Shown here in pieces: positions 25,274 to 35,861 of a stretch of DNA of 64,000 nucleotides; the first letter of the stretch is position 1, and each line of letters starts with the position of its first letter. Origin of the DNA: Corylus avellana (lineage: Eukaryota > Streptophyta > Magnoliopsida > Fagales > Betulaceae); contig NC_081544.1 of NCBI RefSeq assembly GCF_901000735.1, positions 36,655,235-36,719,234 on the forward strand, read 5' to 3'. The position numbers were made by a program, and so were the translations under genes. The notes under the pieces were generated by a model that worked only from the letters and a program-made list of their open reading frames with translations, was not told the DNA's origin and ran no database searches.

Positions 25274-28200
25274 GTTTCAGCTCTGAGTGTGATACTATCT
25301 TTGTTTCTTATATGAAGACGGGGAAGCTGGGCAGTAGTGAAAAGCGTAGGCATTGCTGTTTGGAGCGGATAAGCATTAAACCAAATGAAACAGCAAGCAT
25401 TGGTGAATTGCCTAAAAAAATTAGTACGCAATATCAAAATACCTTGTCCGCCCTTCCCAAAACCGCTCGGCAGCAAACAATTAATGGCTATAGATGGGTT
25501 CAATGCAAGATGTAAAACATGGCAAGAAAAAATTCAAAGGTTGGTCAAGAAAAAATTGGTGGTCGGATTGTGATATACGGTTTGGGGAAAGAGGGGGAAG
25601 AAGAAGGTAGTTGTTGAGATTTAAATTATGGTTGAAGAGCGTCCATGGATTATGAATGATTTCTGAAAAACTTAAAGAGAAAGCCACTGGATACGAATAG
25701 AATAAGAAGAAGTAGAAGAAGAAGAAGAAGACGGGGGCTAACAGGCCGAGGAAGGAGGGGGTGGGTTCAATAATCAATTAGAGAAGGAAAGAGAAAAGCA
25801 AAATAAAGATAAAAAGAAATCCGTTGAAGAAGAGAAGAGAAAGAAACGTTTCAAATCACGTGTTTTGGACAGAGAGAAAGTCAGAAGAAAAGTCAGACAT
25901 TGGGGTGGGTGGATAGTGGCCTAGTAGGAGTGGGAGGTGTGAAGCAGGCGAGGAGGCTCTAGATAAGGGATACGTATCGAATAAGTAACGGCTAAGATCA
26001 GAACAGGCGTGTGGCTCGGGTGGAAAAAAGGATAGCTAATTGGGCTTAGCTGGACCAGGACGTGCAAGTGGGCTGGCCTAACAAACTGGCGAGATTAGTT
26101 AGTATAGTTGGGCTGAAATTTATATATAAAAGAGCTTACTCCATATTTTATTTTTTATTTTTATTTTTTTTTAAGATAAAAGAGCTTACTCTTTCAAGTT
26201 GCAATTCACTCTGAACCTTAAGTTTCGTTCCTTTTGGCGTAAAATATCTTTTGTCATAAAATATTTTTAGAGTAGTCATTTTACAGAAAAATGTTTTAGG
26301 ATGAAAACATTTTCTGGTCTTTGGCGTGTGCACGAAAAATTATAAATTTTTTTATTTTTTTTTTATTTTCATTTAATTATATTAACCTATAAAATGTAAT
26401 TTTTATTCACAACTGAAAATTAATCATTGCGACTCACCCAGGACCCCCCAAACCCGCTTAGACCCTATCGAGACCCCGTTGGGATTAGCCCAAAGCCTTG
26501 GCAGGACCAGCCCAAGACCCAATAAGGATATTTTTGTAATTTAGTACTTAATATGATTTTGCGTACATACCAAATACCAAAAAATGTTTTATGCTGAAAT
26601 ATTTTTCGACGAGTCTTGAGGAGGTCCGGTGGGATCTGGAACAATGTTTTGGGTTTTTTAATTGTTTTTTTGTAACTTTCTGATGTATTTCTGTTGTGTT
26701 TCTTTGCTTTTTCGTTCAAGTTGGTTTTTTTTTTTTTTCAATAGCTTTTGTCTCCCTTTTTTTGGCTGCTTTTATTATTGACTAAATATGAAAAGCCACT
26801 TTTTCCTATTTAGGGGGCAATTGGTACTTGCCTAATCGGCTTTATAAAACGTAGGTGCACACTATATAGAATGAAGTTTGGCGCGAATGATCTATTGATC
26901 TGTGAGGGGTAAACCCTGAGTGAATTAAAAAAAAAAAAAACAAAAAAAATTTAACCCTAATTAATTTATTTTATTTTATTGGTATTGGTTGGAAGAACCG
27001 GCCTAAGAATTTATAGCCGCAGGATTCACGGGGCTCTAGATCTACAACTGAGGCAAGACAGCGCAAACACCTACAACCGGTCCCCCGGTGAAAAAGATTT
27101 ACTGTACGGATCTGGTCCTAGTTGTAGTTGTTAAAACAAGGAAGGGGGACCCGGTGGAGCTGCTACGCCGGCTAGATTCATATCTATCACAAATTTTAAC
27201 GATGATACACGGGACTGGCATGACGTATCCGTGGGAGGCTAAAGGAGAGGAGTAGTGGTAGTGTAGGATTTGGTACAAGGTGGTGACAGAAAGTTAGGCG
27301 TTAGGGTTAGTTGACACCGAACGCTAGCTTTCATGGCCATATATATATATATATATATTATAATACTATAAAGAGCACACGCACGCACGCACGCATTATA
27401 AATGCAAATAGCAATCTGGAAGCTTGGTGAGTTTGTTTGACCATTGCTTTGTCATTTTCCCTTCTAGTAGCAGGGCCAGGGTGGCAGCTCTTCTCCGAAG
27501 ACCGCACACACTCCAACCCAACAAAATACATGCACTGATGCACACCCATCAGCCATCAGATCAGACGACTAGGATCATCCATTACCATTACCATTACCAT
27601 TACCTACTCTTTTGAGTGAGCTAGCTTGCTCTAATTATTGTAAATGCCCTGAATATTCCTTAATCAACAGCTAGCTTTCTTTGTTTTTGACCAAAACTGC
27701 AATGCACTTCAATAAATATATATAATGCATGCCTTGGCGTAGTCGCGGTTATTCAAAGATAGCTTGGATCAAAAAGCCATCCATCCATCCTAGCTAATTA
27801 AATAATGGATCAAATTAAGCCTACATCCTCTGACCAAACCAAACAATCACTTAATTAACACCGAGACTCCTTCATTCACATCTCACCAACACAGCAGCAA
27901 GGCCCAAGGGGCAAGGGGCATGCACCTTCCTTTTAAGTTTTATCCCCACAAAGGCTATTGATCAGCTCCGAGAGACCGCCTTAAATCTTCTTGCTAAACC
28001 TGAATTGCCCGCAAGTAAGTTTAAGGTCTCTCTGGGTTATAAAATGAAAAAAAAAAAAAAGGGTATTAACGAAGAAGCACTCACAGTACTCTGACATGAA
28101 AAAACAAAAGTGGATCTTGCGAGCTAGACATTCTAGGAATGGAAATCCCGAACTGGGTGCTTGGATCAAGAGAATTATCCAGACTAGTGATGCACTCATG

Positions 28201-28399
28201 GTGCTCGACATCTTTAATATTTCTCTATATATTAAGGGGAAAGATAAAAGTGCAATGAGAAGGAAATTGCATTTCGAAAGCATTTATATCTACCCAATTG
28301 TAATCAAGTTTACAGAATATTCAGGTTCTATATAAAAACCTTAAAAAGACTTATAAAAAAGAAAAGAAAAGAAAAAAAAACCAGCTCTTTCTATAAATA
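25274..28399. other. Intergenic region, PPR upstream side to PADRE gene
   Basis: The first 300 bases are the PPR 5' flank, with an open reading frame in another frame that could belong to its N-terminus. Further on are an AAGAAG-rich tract (about 25707-25732), an inverted-repeat element (about 26225-26615), a (TA)n run (27338-27359), a short ACGC repeat (about 27381-27396) and a CCATTA repeat (about 27578-27603). No other gene recognised. Confidence 0.45.
26225..26615. repeat. Inverted-repeat element remnant
   Basis: The arm near 26281-26341 (GAAAACATTTTCTGGTCTTT) is mirrored near 26555-26610, whose reverse complement reads TAAAACATTTTTTGGTATTT; both arms continue into matching GYGTACGC-like sequence. 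Between them lies a CCC/GACCC-rich stretch. This resembles a decayed non-autonomous DNA element; ends and target duplication are unclear. Confidence 0.4.
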
Positions 28400-29224
28400 T
28401 CATTTTCTTGATCTAATCTTGATCTTGGATTTTGAAGGAGGCTTGGTACAAGTTGTTACATGAGGGTGGTGTTCGGATAGGAGCGTCTTTTGAGGTGCTT
28501 TGGAGTGAGATTTCTTCCTTCTCTTCATCCCAAATGAAGAGAGTTTTGTCTTCTCTGTCTCTCTTATCGTTTCAAGCTTGGGCTTCCACTGATGCGATCC
28601 AACAAGCTGCGAGTACTCCTTCTGCAATTGAGGCGTTGTGCATACTACACTCTTAGATTTACTTGAACTCTCATTATTTTCCTGCTCCTCTCCCATCTCC
28701 GCTTCTTCTAATAATTGCGAAATGAACTCATCCGAGACGCGTATCCTTAGACACCCAGATGGGGTTTTCTCTATATCAAAAGGTTGACAAACGGCTGCTT
28801 TCTTTAGAAACGCATTCCTTGAATCTTTAGAGATCAACGAAAGCGGGGATTGTTCGGGTGGAGAGGAGGCGAAGGAGGCTATGGTCACGAATGAGAGCAC
28901 GGATTGGAAGAAATGTTTGGGAAGAAGAAAGTACTTTTGGCCCAGCTGAAGCAGCTCATCCTCGGAAAGAGCCGGAATCTTCTGGCCAATGTAAAAGGAA
29001 TCGGCACGGCACACCAGGTGCTTTGGAAACTCTACCATGATCTGCGAGACGTGGATTGGACGGTGAAAGATCTTGACGAAGCCATCGGATTTGATGAGCT
29101 TTATGGTCGGGACAGGTGGCTCTGGCTCTGGCTCAGGCTGGAGTTGCATGCAAGACACAGGGCTTCCCATCAAGTGGAAGCACCATGGTATCATTTGGAG
29201 ATTCAAGTATTTGATGATGCCCAT
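28400..29224 (-). CDS. PADRE/DUF4228 domain protein
   Basis: Single-exon gene, 274 aa. DUF4228 (PADRE) features in order: TIKLIKSDGFVKIFHRPIHV, then EFPKHLVCRADSFYIGQKIP, ELLQLGQKYFLLPKHFFQSV, the Ser-rich linker, CLRIRVSDEFISQLLEEAE, and the C-terminal CTTPQLQKEYSQLVGSHQWK and KLETIRE blocks with a basic tail (MKRRKKSHSK). The family is plant-specific, many members respond to pathogens or abiotic stress, and biochemical function is unknown. The first 40 residues are atypical: a second Met-Gly start (MGSPVSC) 18 residues in looks more like the family's short Met-Gly N-termini, so the true start may be near 29170. The upstream plus-strand GA-rich tract (29415-29460) would be a CT-rich leader or promoter element on this strand. 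Confidence 0.88.
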   Translation of the reverse strand: MGIIKYLNLQMIPWCFHLMGSPVSCMQLQPEPEPEPPVPTIKLIKSDGFVKIFHRPIHVSQIMVEFPKHLVCRADSFYIGQKIPALSEDELLQLGQKYFLLPKHFFQSVLSFVTIASFASSPPEQSPLSLISKDSRNAFLKKAAVCQPFDIEKTPSGCLRIRVSDEFISQLLEEAEMGEEQENNESSSKSKSVVCTTPQLQKEYSQLVGSHQWKPKLETIRETEKTKLSSFGMKRRKKSHSKAPQKTLLSEHHPHVTTCTKPPSKSKIKIRSRK

Positions 29225-29864
29225 TATCTCATAATCCGATCGATGAGCTAGCAGTAGTAGAAGGTGCAGGAGAATTTGCGCCTTGGTTTGGTTGGGAGGA
29301 GATGAATAAGAAGAAGGTGCAGGAGAGAGTTTGCGTGATTTAATATAGAGATTATTTGGGTGAATGGAAAGAGTAATAAGATTGGAAAAATATCATACTG
29401 TTTGGGTTGGATGCTGAGAGAGAGAGGGAGAGGGAGAGGGAGAGGGAGAGAGAGAAGGAGAGCTTGGTTTTTAGCGAGAAGACTGAGGACTGAGGAGAGG
29501 CGTGAGACCCGGGTAAAGGTTTTGGCACGTAACACATTGTACTTTGTATTTGCTTTTGTTTATTTTGAAAGTTTGACACTTTTGTTTGACTCAATTTTCT
29601 CTCTCATCCTTTTCTCCGACGCCAATTGAGGCCAAACCATAAATAATTTTGAATCAGATCCCGCCTTTTTTTAGCCTCGCTTTATTTGGTACAACTTACA
29701 TTAATTAATTGTAGTCGTTTGGTATAGTGGGCCCCCCGTGTGTGTGCTACCTTTTTTATTTCATCAAACTTTATGAATCATCATCATCATCATTCTAAAC
29801 TTCTGCTTTCATTAATATTATTTTATTACGTACTATTTGTTTAGACTCTTTTTTTCTTTTTCTT

Positions 29865-29901
<37 letters not shown>

Positions 29902-31994
29902 ATATTATTATTATTATTATTATTATTAGTTGAATACTGCGGTCGTCTCTACTGTTAACTTTATCCAAATGACAAAATAGACGCGACTGATTAGTGATTA
30001 GAGATTACCCAGTACTTACTACTAATTAAAGAGATCTAGAATTGCTAGAGAGATTCCACGAAGAGGATTAAAATCATTCAAAGGATTCCACAAGTATATT
30101 CCGAGCCACCTAACTTGCCGCATATCATATGGCTATTAGCAATATGTTATTATTAATTTATATGTTTATATAATATAGTTAGACCGAATTTCTATACTTT
30201 ATATACAAAACAAAAGAATATCTCTTTTTTCTCCCCCTCTTGCTTCTTCATGTGCTGAATGGTCTAAGGAATGGGTGACAACACCATACAATTCCCGATG
30301 AATGTAACCCCCAGTTTTTTCATTTTGTGATTGGTCACTGTGCCTTACTTGCACCACTGCCCTTCGAAAACTGGTGCCAAGTATTCCCTTCAACGTACTT
30401 CAAAGAAAAAAGAATAACAATATTTCCCAAGAGTTGTGGGCCGGGGTTCATTAATTAATTGCATATATATAGACTAACAGCTAGTGGAAAAAGAAAGAAA
30501 TATAATCTTATCTCTCAACTCTGTTAATTAGGATTAGGATTAGGATTAGGCAGGGGTAAAAACTCAAAATGTATAATTTTATGATGTATATAAGCAATGC
30601 CAAAGTGAAACAATTACAAATTAAAAGTAAGAACCTTTTTTTAATAAGAGAAAGAAAAAAAAGACAGGAACTAGTTTTTCAATGTTTTGCCCTCTCACCA
30701 AGACATTGTGTTCCTTTCCGTATCAGCCACTCTTCAAAGAGTTAGGCTGCAGACGACAAGGTATTTTGTATCTATTTGTAAACTCCTAATTAAGCAACTA
30801 ATATCATTCATTTAGTCGCTGTTTGAGGAAGCAAAGCTTTACTTATTATGGATTTGGGATTCTTAAATGCTCACCCTACATCTACATACATGTTCCAACA
30901 AAATTAAATGCTAATTGCTTCTTTCATTTCCACATTTTGAATGGTTTTCATAAGGGCACACTGGCAACTTCTCTTAACATAGGAAAAATTCATAAAAACT
31001 CACTTCAAGCAAGCTCGCTTGGTGTGGTTATGGGTATTAACATTATTTGAATGCAACAAAAATATTTATCTTTTCTTTATCTCATTTCTCTATTATTTAT
31101 TTGAAATTATATTTATATGGTTTGTTTTTCTTAGCATTTAATTTTTTAAAAAATATATATATAAATAGTATAGGAAAAAGGATAAGAAAATTATTGTGGA
31201 GTTTATTTGAATAGGTAAACAAAAAAGTAATTCAATTCTTTATATTTTTTTTAAAAAAGAAATCCAAGGAAAACTATACTAGTTTAACACCCCTTGCCTT
31301 AGAGCTTGTACAGTGTGCATTACCAACTACTGAACCCACTAATTTTTATGTTAAACCAGTCGTTGATGAACCTTTGCTATTTTATTTTTTGTTTTTTCAA
31401 AAAAACATGCCCTTTAATTAACAGTAAATTTTCAGACTATAAAAAAAAAAAGAAAAAAAAAAAAAAAAGGTCAAAATAGGCGTCTCGGACCTTTCGGGGT
31501 CCAAAAAGGCAAATAGAAAACATTTTAGGGCCATTCGTGTGACTGTAACTCACCCATCATATTCGCACCTTTGAGAAGACATAATCCAACGTGGGGATGG
31601 ATACGTTGATTGATTCGATCTTTGACTGGGCAACGCACGTGTTTACGTCTTAAGGAAATGCGCTTGTAGTGGCGTAAGAACAAATGTCGGCTTTGAATGG
31701 AAGTTCCATTTCGGCACGAGTCTAGAAACAGTCTCTATCATCCCTCAACAAACGCGTGACATTTTGGAACGCAGATTGGATCACATTCCTCCTTTTGTTT
31801 TCGGCCCAATTGTTTTTTTTTTTTTTTGCAAACAAACGAAGTGAATACGATGGGCCTCTTAGGAATGAAAGCGGAAGCCCAAAACATTTACTGTCCTTTA
31901 CCCGTCTCTACAGCATCTGCAGTTCTCCGCTGAGAAGAACAGGATTTATGGTTATAGAATCAAATAAACTCACGGGAAAGACACAGAGAAAGAA
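29225..31994. other. Intergenic region with microsatellites
   Basis: This spans the divergent upstream regions of the PADRE gene and the TVP38-like gene. Seen: GA-rich tract (29415-29460), (TA)n (about 29868-29898) followed by (ATT)n (about 29904-29930), GGATTA repeats (about 30530-30552), poly-A tracts near 31440 and poly-T at 31813. No coding region is supported. Confidence 0.45.
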
Positions 31995-34900
31995 ATGGCG
32001 GGTTTTGGTGGAAGAAATAGATGGTGGATCATAGCGCTGGTTATCGTGTTGGTAGGAACAGCGAGGGAGCTGAGTAAGCGCTTCGGATGGGACAAAGAAG
32101 GGGGAATGAACGCGTTGAGGGAATGGTCCGATCGGCTGGGGGTGTGGGCCATCCCGGCCTATGTTGGGGTCCACACCCTCACGCTGGCGCTCTGTTTGCC
32201 CTATGCCGTCTTCTTCGAGGCCGCTGCGTCTCTCATCTTCGGCTTCTTCCCGGCAGTTGTCTGCGTCTTCTCCGCAAAGGTGATGGCTGCTTCCCTCTCA
32301 TTCGGGATCGGCAGGTCAGTGCCTCTTCCCTTTTCCAAGCTATCCGATACAAACAATATTCTTTTAGAAGGTCTTACCTGTTTCAACTTTCTAATTTTAA
32401 TTGGCAACATCTGCAACTATAGCAACATTGCTTTAGGTGTTTGTAGAAACCTAAAATTGATTTCCCATGAGTGGGGAATTTTTTTTTTTTTCCAAATACT
32501 TATATAGAAATAATAATAAACATGCTAGTCGTACATTCAACACTTGAGAGAATATGCAATGTCTCCTGGTTGATCAATGTCTTATTTTTCACTCAGTGGT
32601 GGAAGAAAGCTTGGCAGGCTCTGCATGATTTTGAATCATTTCTTGTACTCCTCTTTAGGTAAGACCACTATCTCTGAATGTAGGTGCGCATTTTCCAGCA
32701 TTTTTTTTAATTGAAAACCCAAAATAAGATTCATGGAACAAGTTCATGATGTTTTCCCATGACACTTTATTGGGGTAAAATAGAGGACCTAGCTAAGGGA
32801 TGTCTTGAGGGTGAATAAAAGGTTTTGGGGTAAACTATAAATTTAGAATTCGAACTCAGTATCTTTATTTCGGTACCATGTTAAATTTACCACTTGTCCC
32901 AAAAACTTAAGTTAATAGGAAATTGTGAAGTTAATCATTTAGTTAATATTTTAACATTCATAGAGCAAATGAGTTTGGAGTGGAAATGTCTGAATGGTGA
33001 AAATTGATGGTCTGGAGAGATCGAAAAGTGACTCTTGTTATCTTTGATTGATCATTTGGATTTTAAAAAAGTATAAGAAAGGGTGGAATGGGGGGACGTA
33101 ATGTAGAGTTCAGTTCATGAAAAGCAGCACTAATTATTTGAAGAAATGGGAAGTTGTTATCTGCTGTTGATTGCATCTTTAAAGAGGAGTCATTTTATTC
33201 TAGTTGAATGCGGTATAAGTACAAGAGGATAGCTAGAGAAGAATGTGGGAGGAGGATTTGGATAATAAGAGCTTAATGGTGTATGAGAATTTTGTTGACT
33301 GAATAATGTGATTGGATTAAAGCTATGTTCTTTGGCCCAATTTGATACAAAAACTGTTCACATCTGCTCTTAATGCTCCATTTTGGATTGAGATCGCGTG
33401 CAATAGCACAAAAAATGAACACCTTATAAATTGTCACGTCATCAATGCAGATTAAAAGTTGAAACTTTCTCTCTTTCCAGTCGCTGACACCTACCTCTAC
33501 AATGACCACCAAAGCTCCACCGTCACTCCCACTATCAGTCTACCACCACCACCACCAAAAGTTCATCTGTGTGTGTGTGTGTGTGTGTGTTCATATATAT
33601 ATGTATAGATAAAGGGGTGGCTGACCATCCCTTTAGCTACTTTCAGAGGAGCCTAACTACTTTTAGTGGCCAAAGAGGGTTGTTTGGACATCTGGGGTGG
33701 TTCAGCCACCACAACAGCAGAAGGGATTGGTTTGGCCACCCCCTTAAAGATCAAGTTAGGTCCGCCACCTCTAGTTAGCCTTTGGTGTGGTCGAACCACC
33801 CTCTTTGGCTATTGAGGGTGGTTCGAGTTGAAAGAAGAAAGAAGCAAAAGAAGAGAGGAAAGAAACTGTCTTATTTCCTTGATAATTCTACCCTACGGCT
33901 GTTTAAATAGAAGACCAATACAAGTTATTATGGAAATGTAGTAATTGCATATTACGATTAGAGAACAATGGTAATAAAATCAGATCCTTGAGAATAAAAT
34001 CATATTAAAAGTTTGCTTCTTCATCACTCTCCCTCAAGTTGAGGCAAAGATGTCTCGCATGCCCAGTTTGTATGGAATCGGATCCTCTCTAGTTCATTTG
34101 AATTCGATATGAGCTGGTTCACGGCTAAGGTCTATTTAAACCATCTAAGGTTACAAAGTGGCTACATCATTAAAATAAGGAGCTGAGGCATGAACAACAA
34201 CGTTAATGTTAAAGTGAGATCAGATAACAAGCTTAAAAAAGGCTGGAAAACAAAACTGAATAGGAAAAGACAAAGGAACAGCATTTCCATCCCCACCCTG
34301 CAAGCTGCTCAGCTTGCTCGCCACCTTTGGGTTCCAACTAGGGACGGTCATTGGGTTCCAAATCAAGGGATTCGTCCTTTTCGGCATCGAAGAGGCTGCA
34401 CGTGAGGAGGAGGAGGAGGAGATGTCTATGACTTCCATGGAGAGATGTTGTTCTGAAGCTTTAAATTTGGATTGCTGCAGCCATCTGGTCGGCCATCACC
34501 CCAGAATGGATAACCCATGTCAGTGATGTCCCTGCAAATGGCTGCAATCAAACCGATTGCTCCAACTTGAATACCAATCATAGGAGCATAGAGACACCGG
34601 AACCTTGTCGAAAACCAAGAATATAATGAAGACAAGAACAAGAAAAGTAGACTGTAAGGAAAGCCAGTAATCCATTTCTGGCTAAATTCCATTTTGTTTT
34701 CCAGCATCGTTCTTTTTTTTTTTTTTAACAAAAAAAAGCTTGTTATCTAATCTCAAGTTAACATTGCCATTGGTGTTCATGCCTCAGCTTCTTATTTTAA
34801 ATGACGTGGCCATTTTGTAACTTAGATGGTTTAAAATAGATCTTAGCCATGAACCGGCTCATATCCACTCCCTTTGTTGAAATATCTGCAAGTTGTGGGG

Positions 34901-35861
34901 TCTTCATATAAGGTGTACAAATTAATCCTGCGAGTAATTTTTCCATGATAAAATGTTTATCAATTTCAATGCGTTTAGTTTGATCATATTGAACTAAATT
35001 ATGTGCAATACTAATCACAGTTATGACATAGTAGTGGCACTGTGGTGGGGAGGGTGGCGGCAACAGTGGAGTTACAGCAACCACTGTGGAGGTAGGGTTT
35101 GGTGGCTAGAAAGAGAGAAAGTTTAAGTATTGATGTGATGACGTAAATCAATGACCCATATTAGAGCTTTTGCACCGTGTGTAATACCCTAAGTATTGCA
35201 CTGGATTTTAATCCCTCTGTCCCTATCCTGATTGTTGGTATCCACTTCTCCAGTTCTCCTTGATGCAAAATTTGTTTTTAAAATCTCTCTCTCTCTCTCT
35301 CTCACACATGCGTGGACAGTTGTCATTGAATGCTTTTACAGACATGTTGATAATGTGTGTTATTTCAGGTTAGTATTCAGGAGTTCAAGTTCAGCAATGG
35401 AGTGGGCCCAGAGAAACAAATACTTCCATCTCCTTTCCAGAGGAGTTGAGCGTGATGGTTGGAAATTTGTTCTTCTTGCCCGCTTCTCACCCATACCCTC
35501 CTATGTCATAAATTATGCCCTAGCTGCAACCAAAGTTGGGTTCATAGTGGATTTTCTACTGCCAACAATTATTGGATGCCTGCCAATGATCTTGCAGAAC
35601 ACGTCCATTGGCAGCCTCGCTGGTGCTGCTGTTGCTTCAGCATCTGGTTCTCAGAAATCTCAGGTTTGGTCATACGTTTTTCCTGTACTTGGAATCGCAT
35701 CAAGCTTTCTTATCTCCTTGAGAATCAGAAAGTACTCCGCTGATATCTCAGCGGCTCAAGTCTCTCCCAGTGAGCATGTTGATGACTGTAATAAAGACGT
35801 TGATTCATCCCAAAGCTTGTCTGATGGACAAGGAAGCGAAAGCCTGAAAAAGAATCAATAA
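31995..35861 (+). CDS. TVP38/TMEM64 (SNARE-associated Golgi/DedA) membrane protein
   Basis: Two exons, 31995-32314 and 35369-35861, joined in frame to 270 aa across a 3,054-bp intron full of transposon debris. It begins MAGFGGRNRWWIIALVIVLV (first membrane helix), then GVWAIPAYVGVHTLTLALCL and a Gly/Ala-rich FEAAASLIFGFFPAVVCVFS segment, the conserved entry into the VTT domain. Exon 2 carries FVLLARFSPIPSYVINYALA, the family's R-x-S-P-x-P signature, followed by further helices and a hydrophilic Ser/Asp-rich C-terminal tail. The family comprises DedA-related Golgi/ER membrane proteins, some acting as lipid scramblases in animals; the plant role is unsettled. Intron size is unusual against the compact exons but splice sites are intact. 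Confidence 0.9.
32818..32925 (-). repeat. Dispersed repeat copy, possible SINE or MITE
   Basis: On the minus strand this reads TTAAGTTTTTGGGACAAGTG followed by TTTAACATGGTACCG and a GAGTTCGAATTC block. A related copy on the plus strand at 37930-38030 reads TTAAGCTTTTGAGACAAGTG and GGGATCGAACC. The GTTCGA blocks look like a tRNA B-box, hinting at a SINE, but neither poly-A tail nor target duplication was established. Confidence 0.35.
33835..35030 (-). mobile_element. 5'-truncated Ty1/Copia element with 3' LTR
   Basis: Minus-strand translation from about 35020 gives the end of a Copia RNase H domain: SIAHNLVQYDQTKRIEIDKH, then LICTPYMKTPQLADISTKG. After an insertion (34107-34864) the reading resumes with a KLGMRDIF-like stretch at about 34070, then a polypurine tract (CTTGAGGGAGAG) and an LTR-like sequence from about 34028 down to about 33835 with TTAAACAG and pyrimidine-rich parts. 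Gag, protease, integrase and most of reverse transcriptase are absent. It lies antisense in the TVP38 intron. Confidence 0.7.
34107..34864. mobile_element. Inverted-repeat element nested in the Copia fragment
   Basis: A 758-bp insertion with arms of about 150 bp. The left arm begins GAGCTGGTTCACGGCTAAGG and the right arm reverse-complements to GAGCCGGTTCATGGCTAAGA; the similarity runs on through GAGGCATGAAC to a shared GCTGGAAAACAAAA. It splits the Copia reading frame just after STKG. The 420-bp centre (34263-34679) is unrelated to the arms and contains minus-strand open stretches (one with a hydrophobic run ending in ICRDITDMGYPFWGDGRPDG) that I cannot identify; it may be captured host sequence. 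ATAT occurs at both edges but no clean target duplication was found. Confidence 0.6.

Larger units (their letters stand above)
33370..35190. mobile_element. Outer inverted-repeat element in TVP38 intron (interrupted)
   Basis: Sequence around 33400-33545 is mirrored around 35035-35160: the right arm contains GGCTAGAAAGAGAGAAAGTTT preceded by GTGGAGGTAGG, and the left arm's reverse complement has GACTGGAAAGAGAGAAAGTTT preceded by GTAGAGGTAGG. Both continue into GATGACGT-containing sequence. Between the arms are a GGTGG/CCACC-rich core (33610-33835) and a Copia fragment, so the element seems to have been split by the Copia insertion. Ends and target duplication are not resolved. Confidence 0.4.

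Noticed and set aside
25481..25777. Minus-strand ORF with a Phe-rich run upstream of the PPR gene
   Set aside because: The run comes from an AAGAAG repeat on the plus strand and there is no conserved domain.
30527..30555. GGATTA repeats as interstitial telomere
   Set aside because: Plant telomere repeat is TTTAGGG; this is a short unrelated microsatellite.
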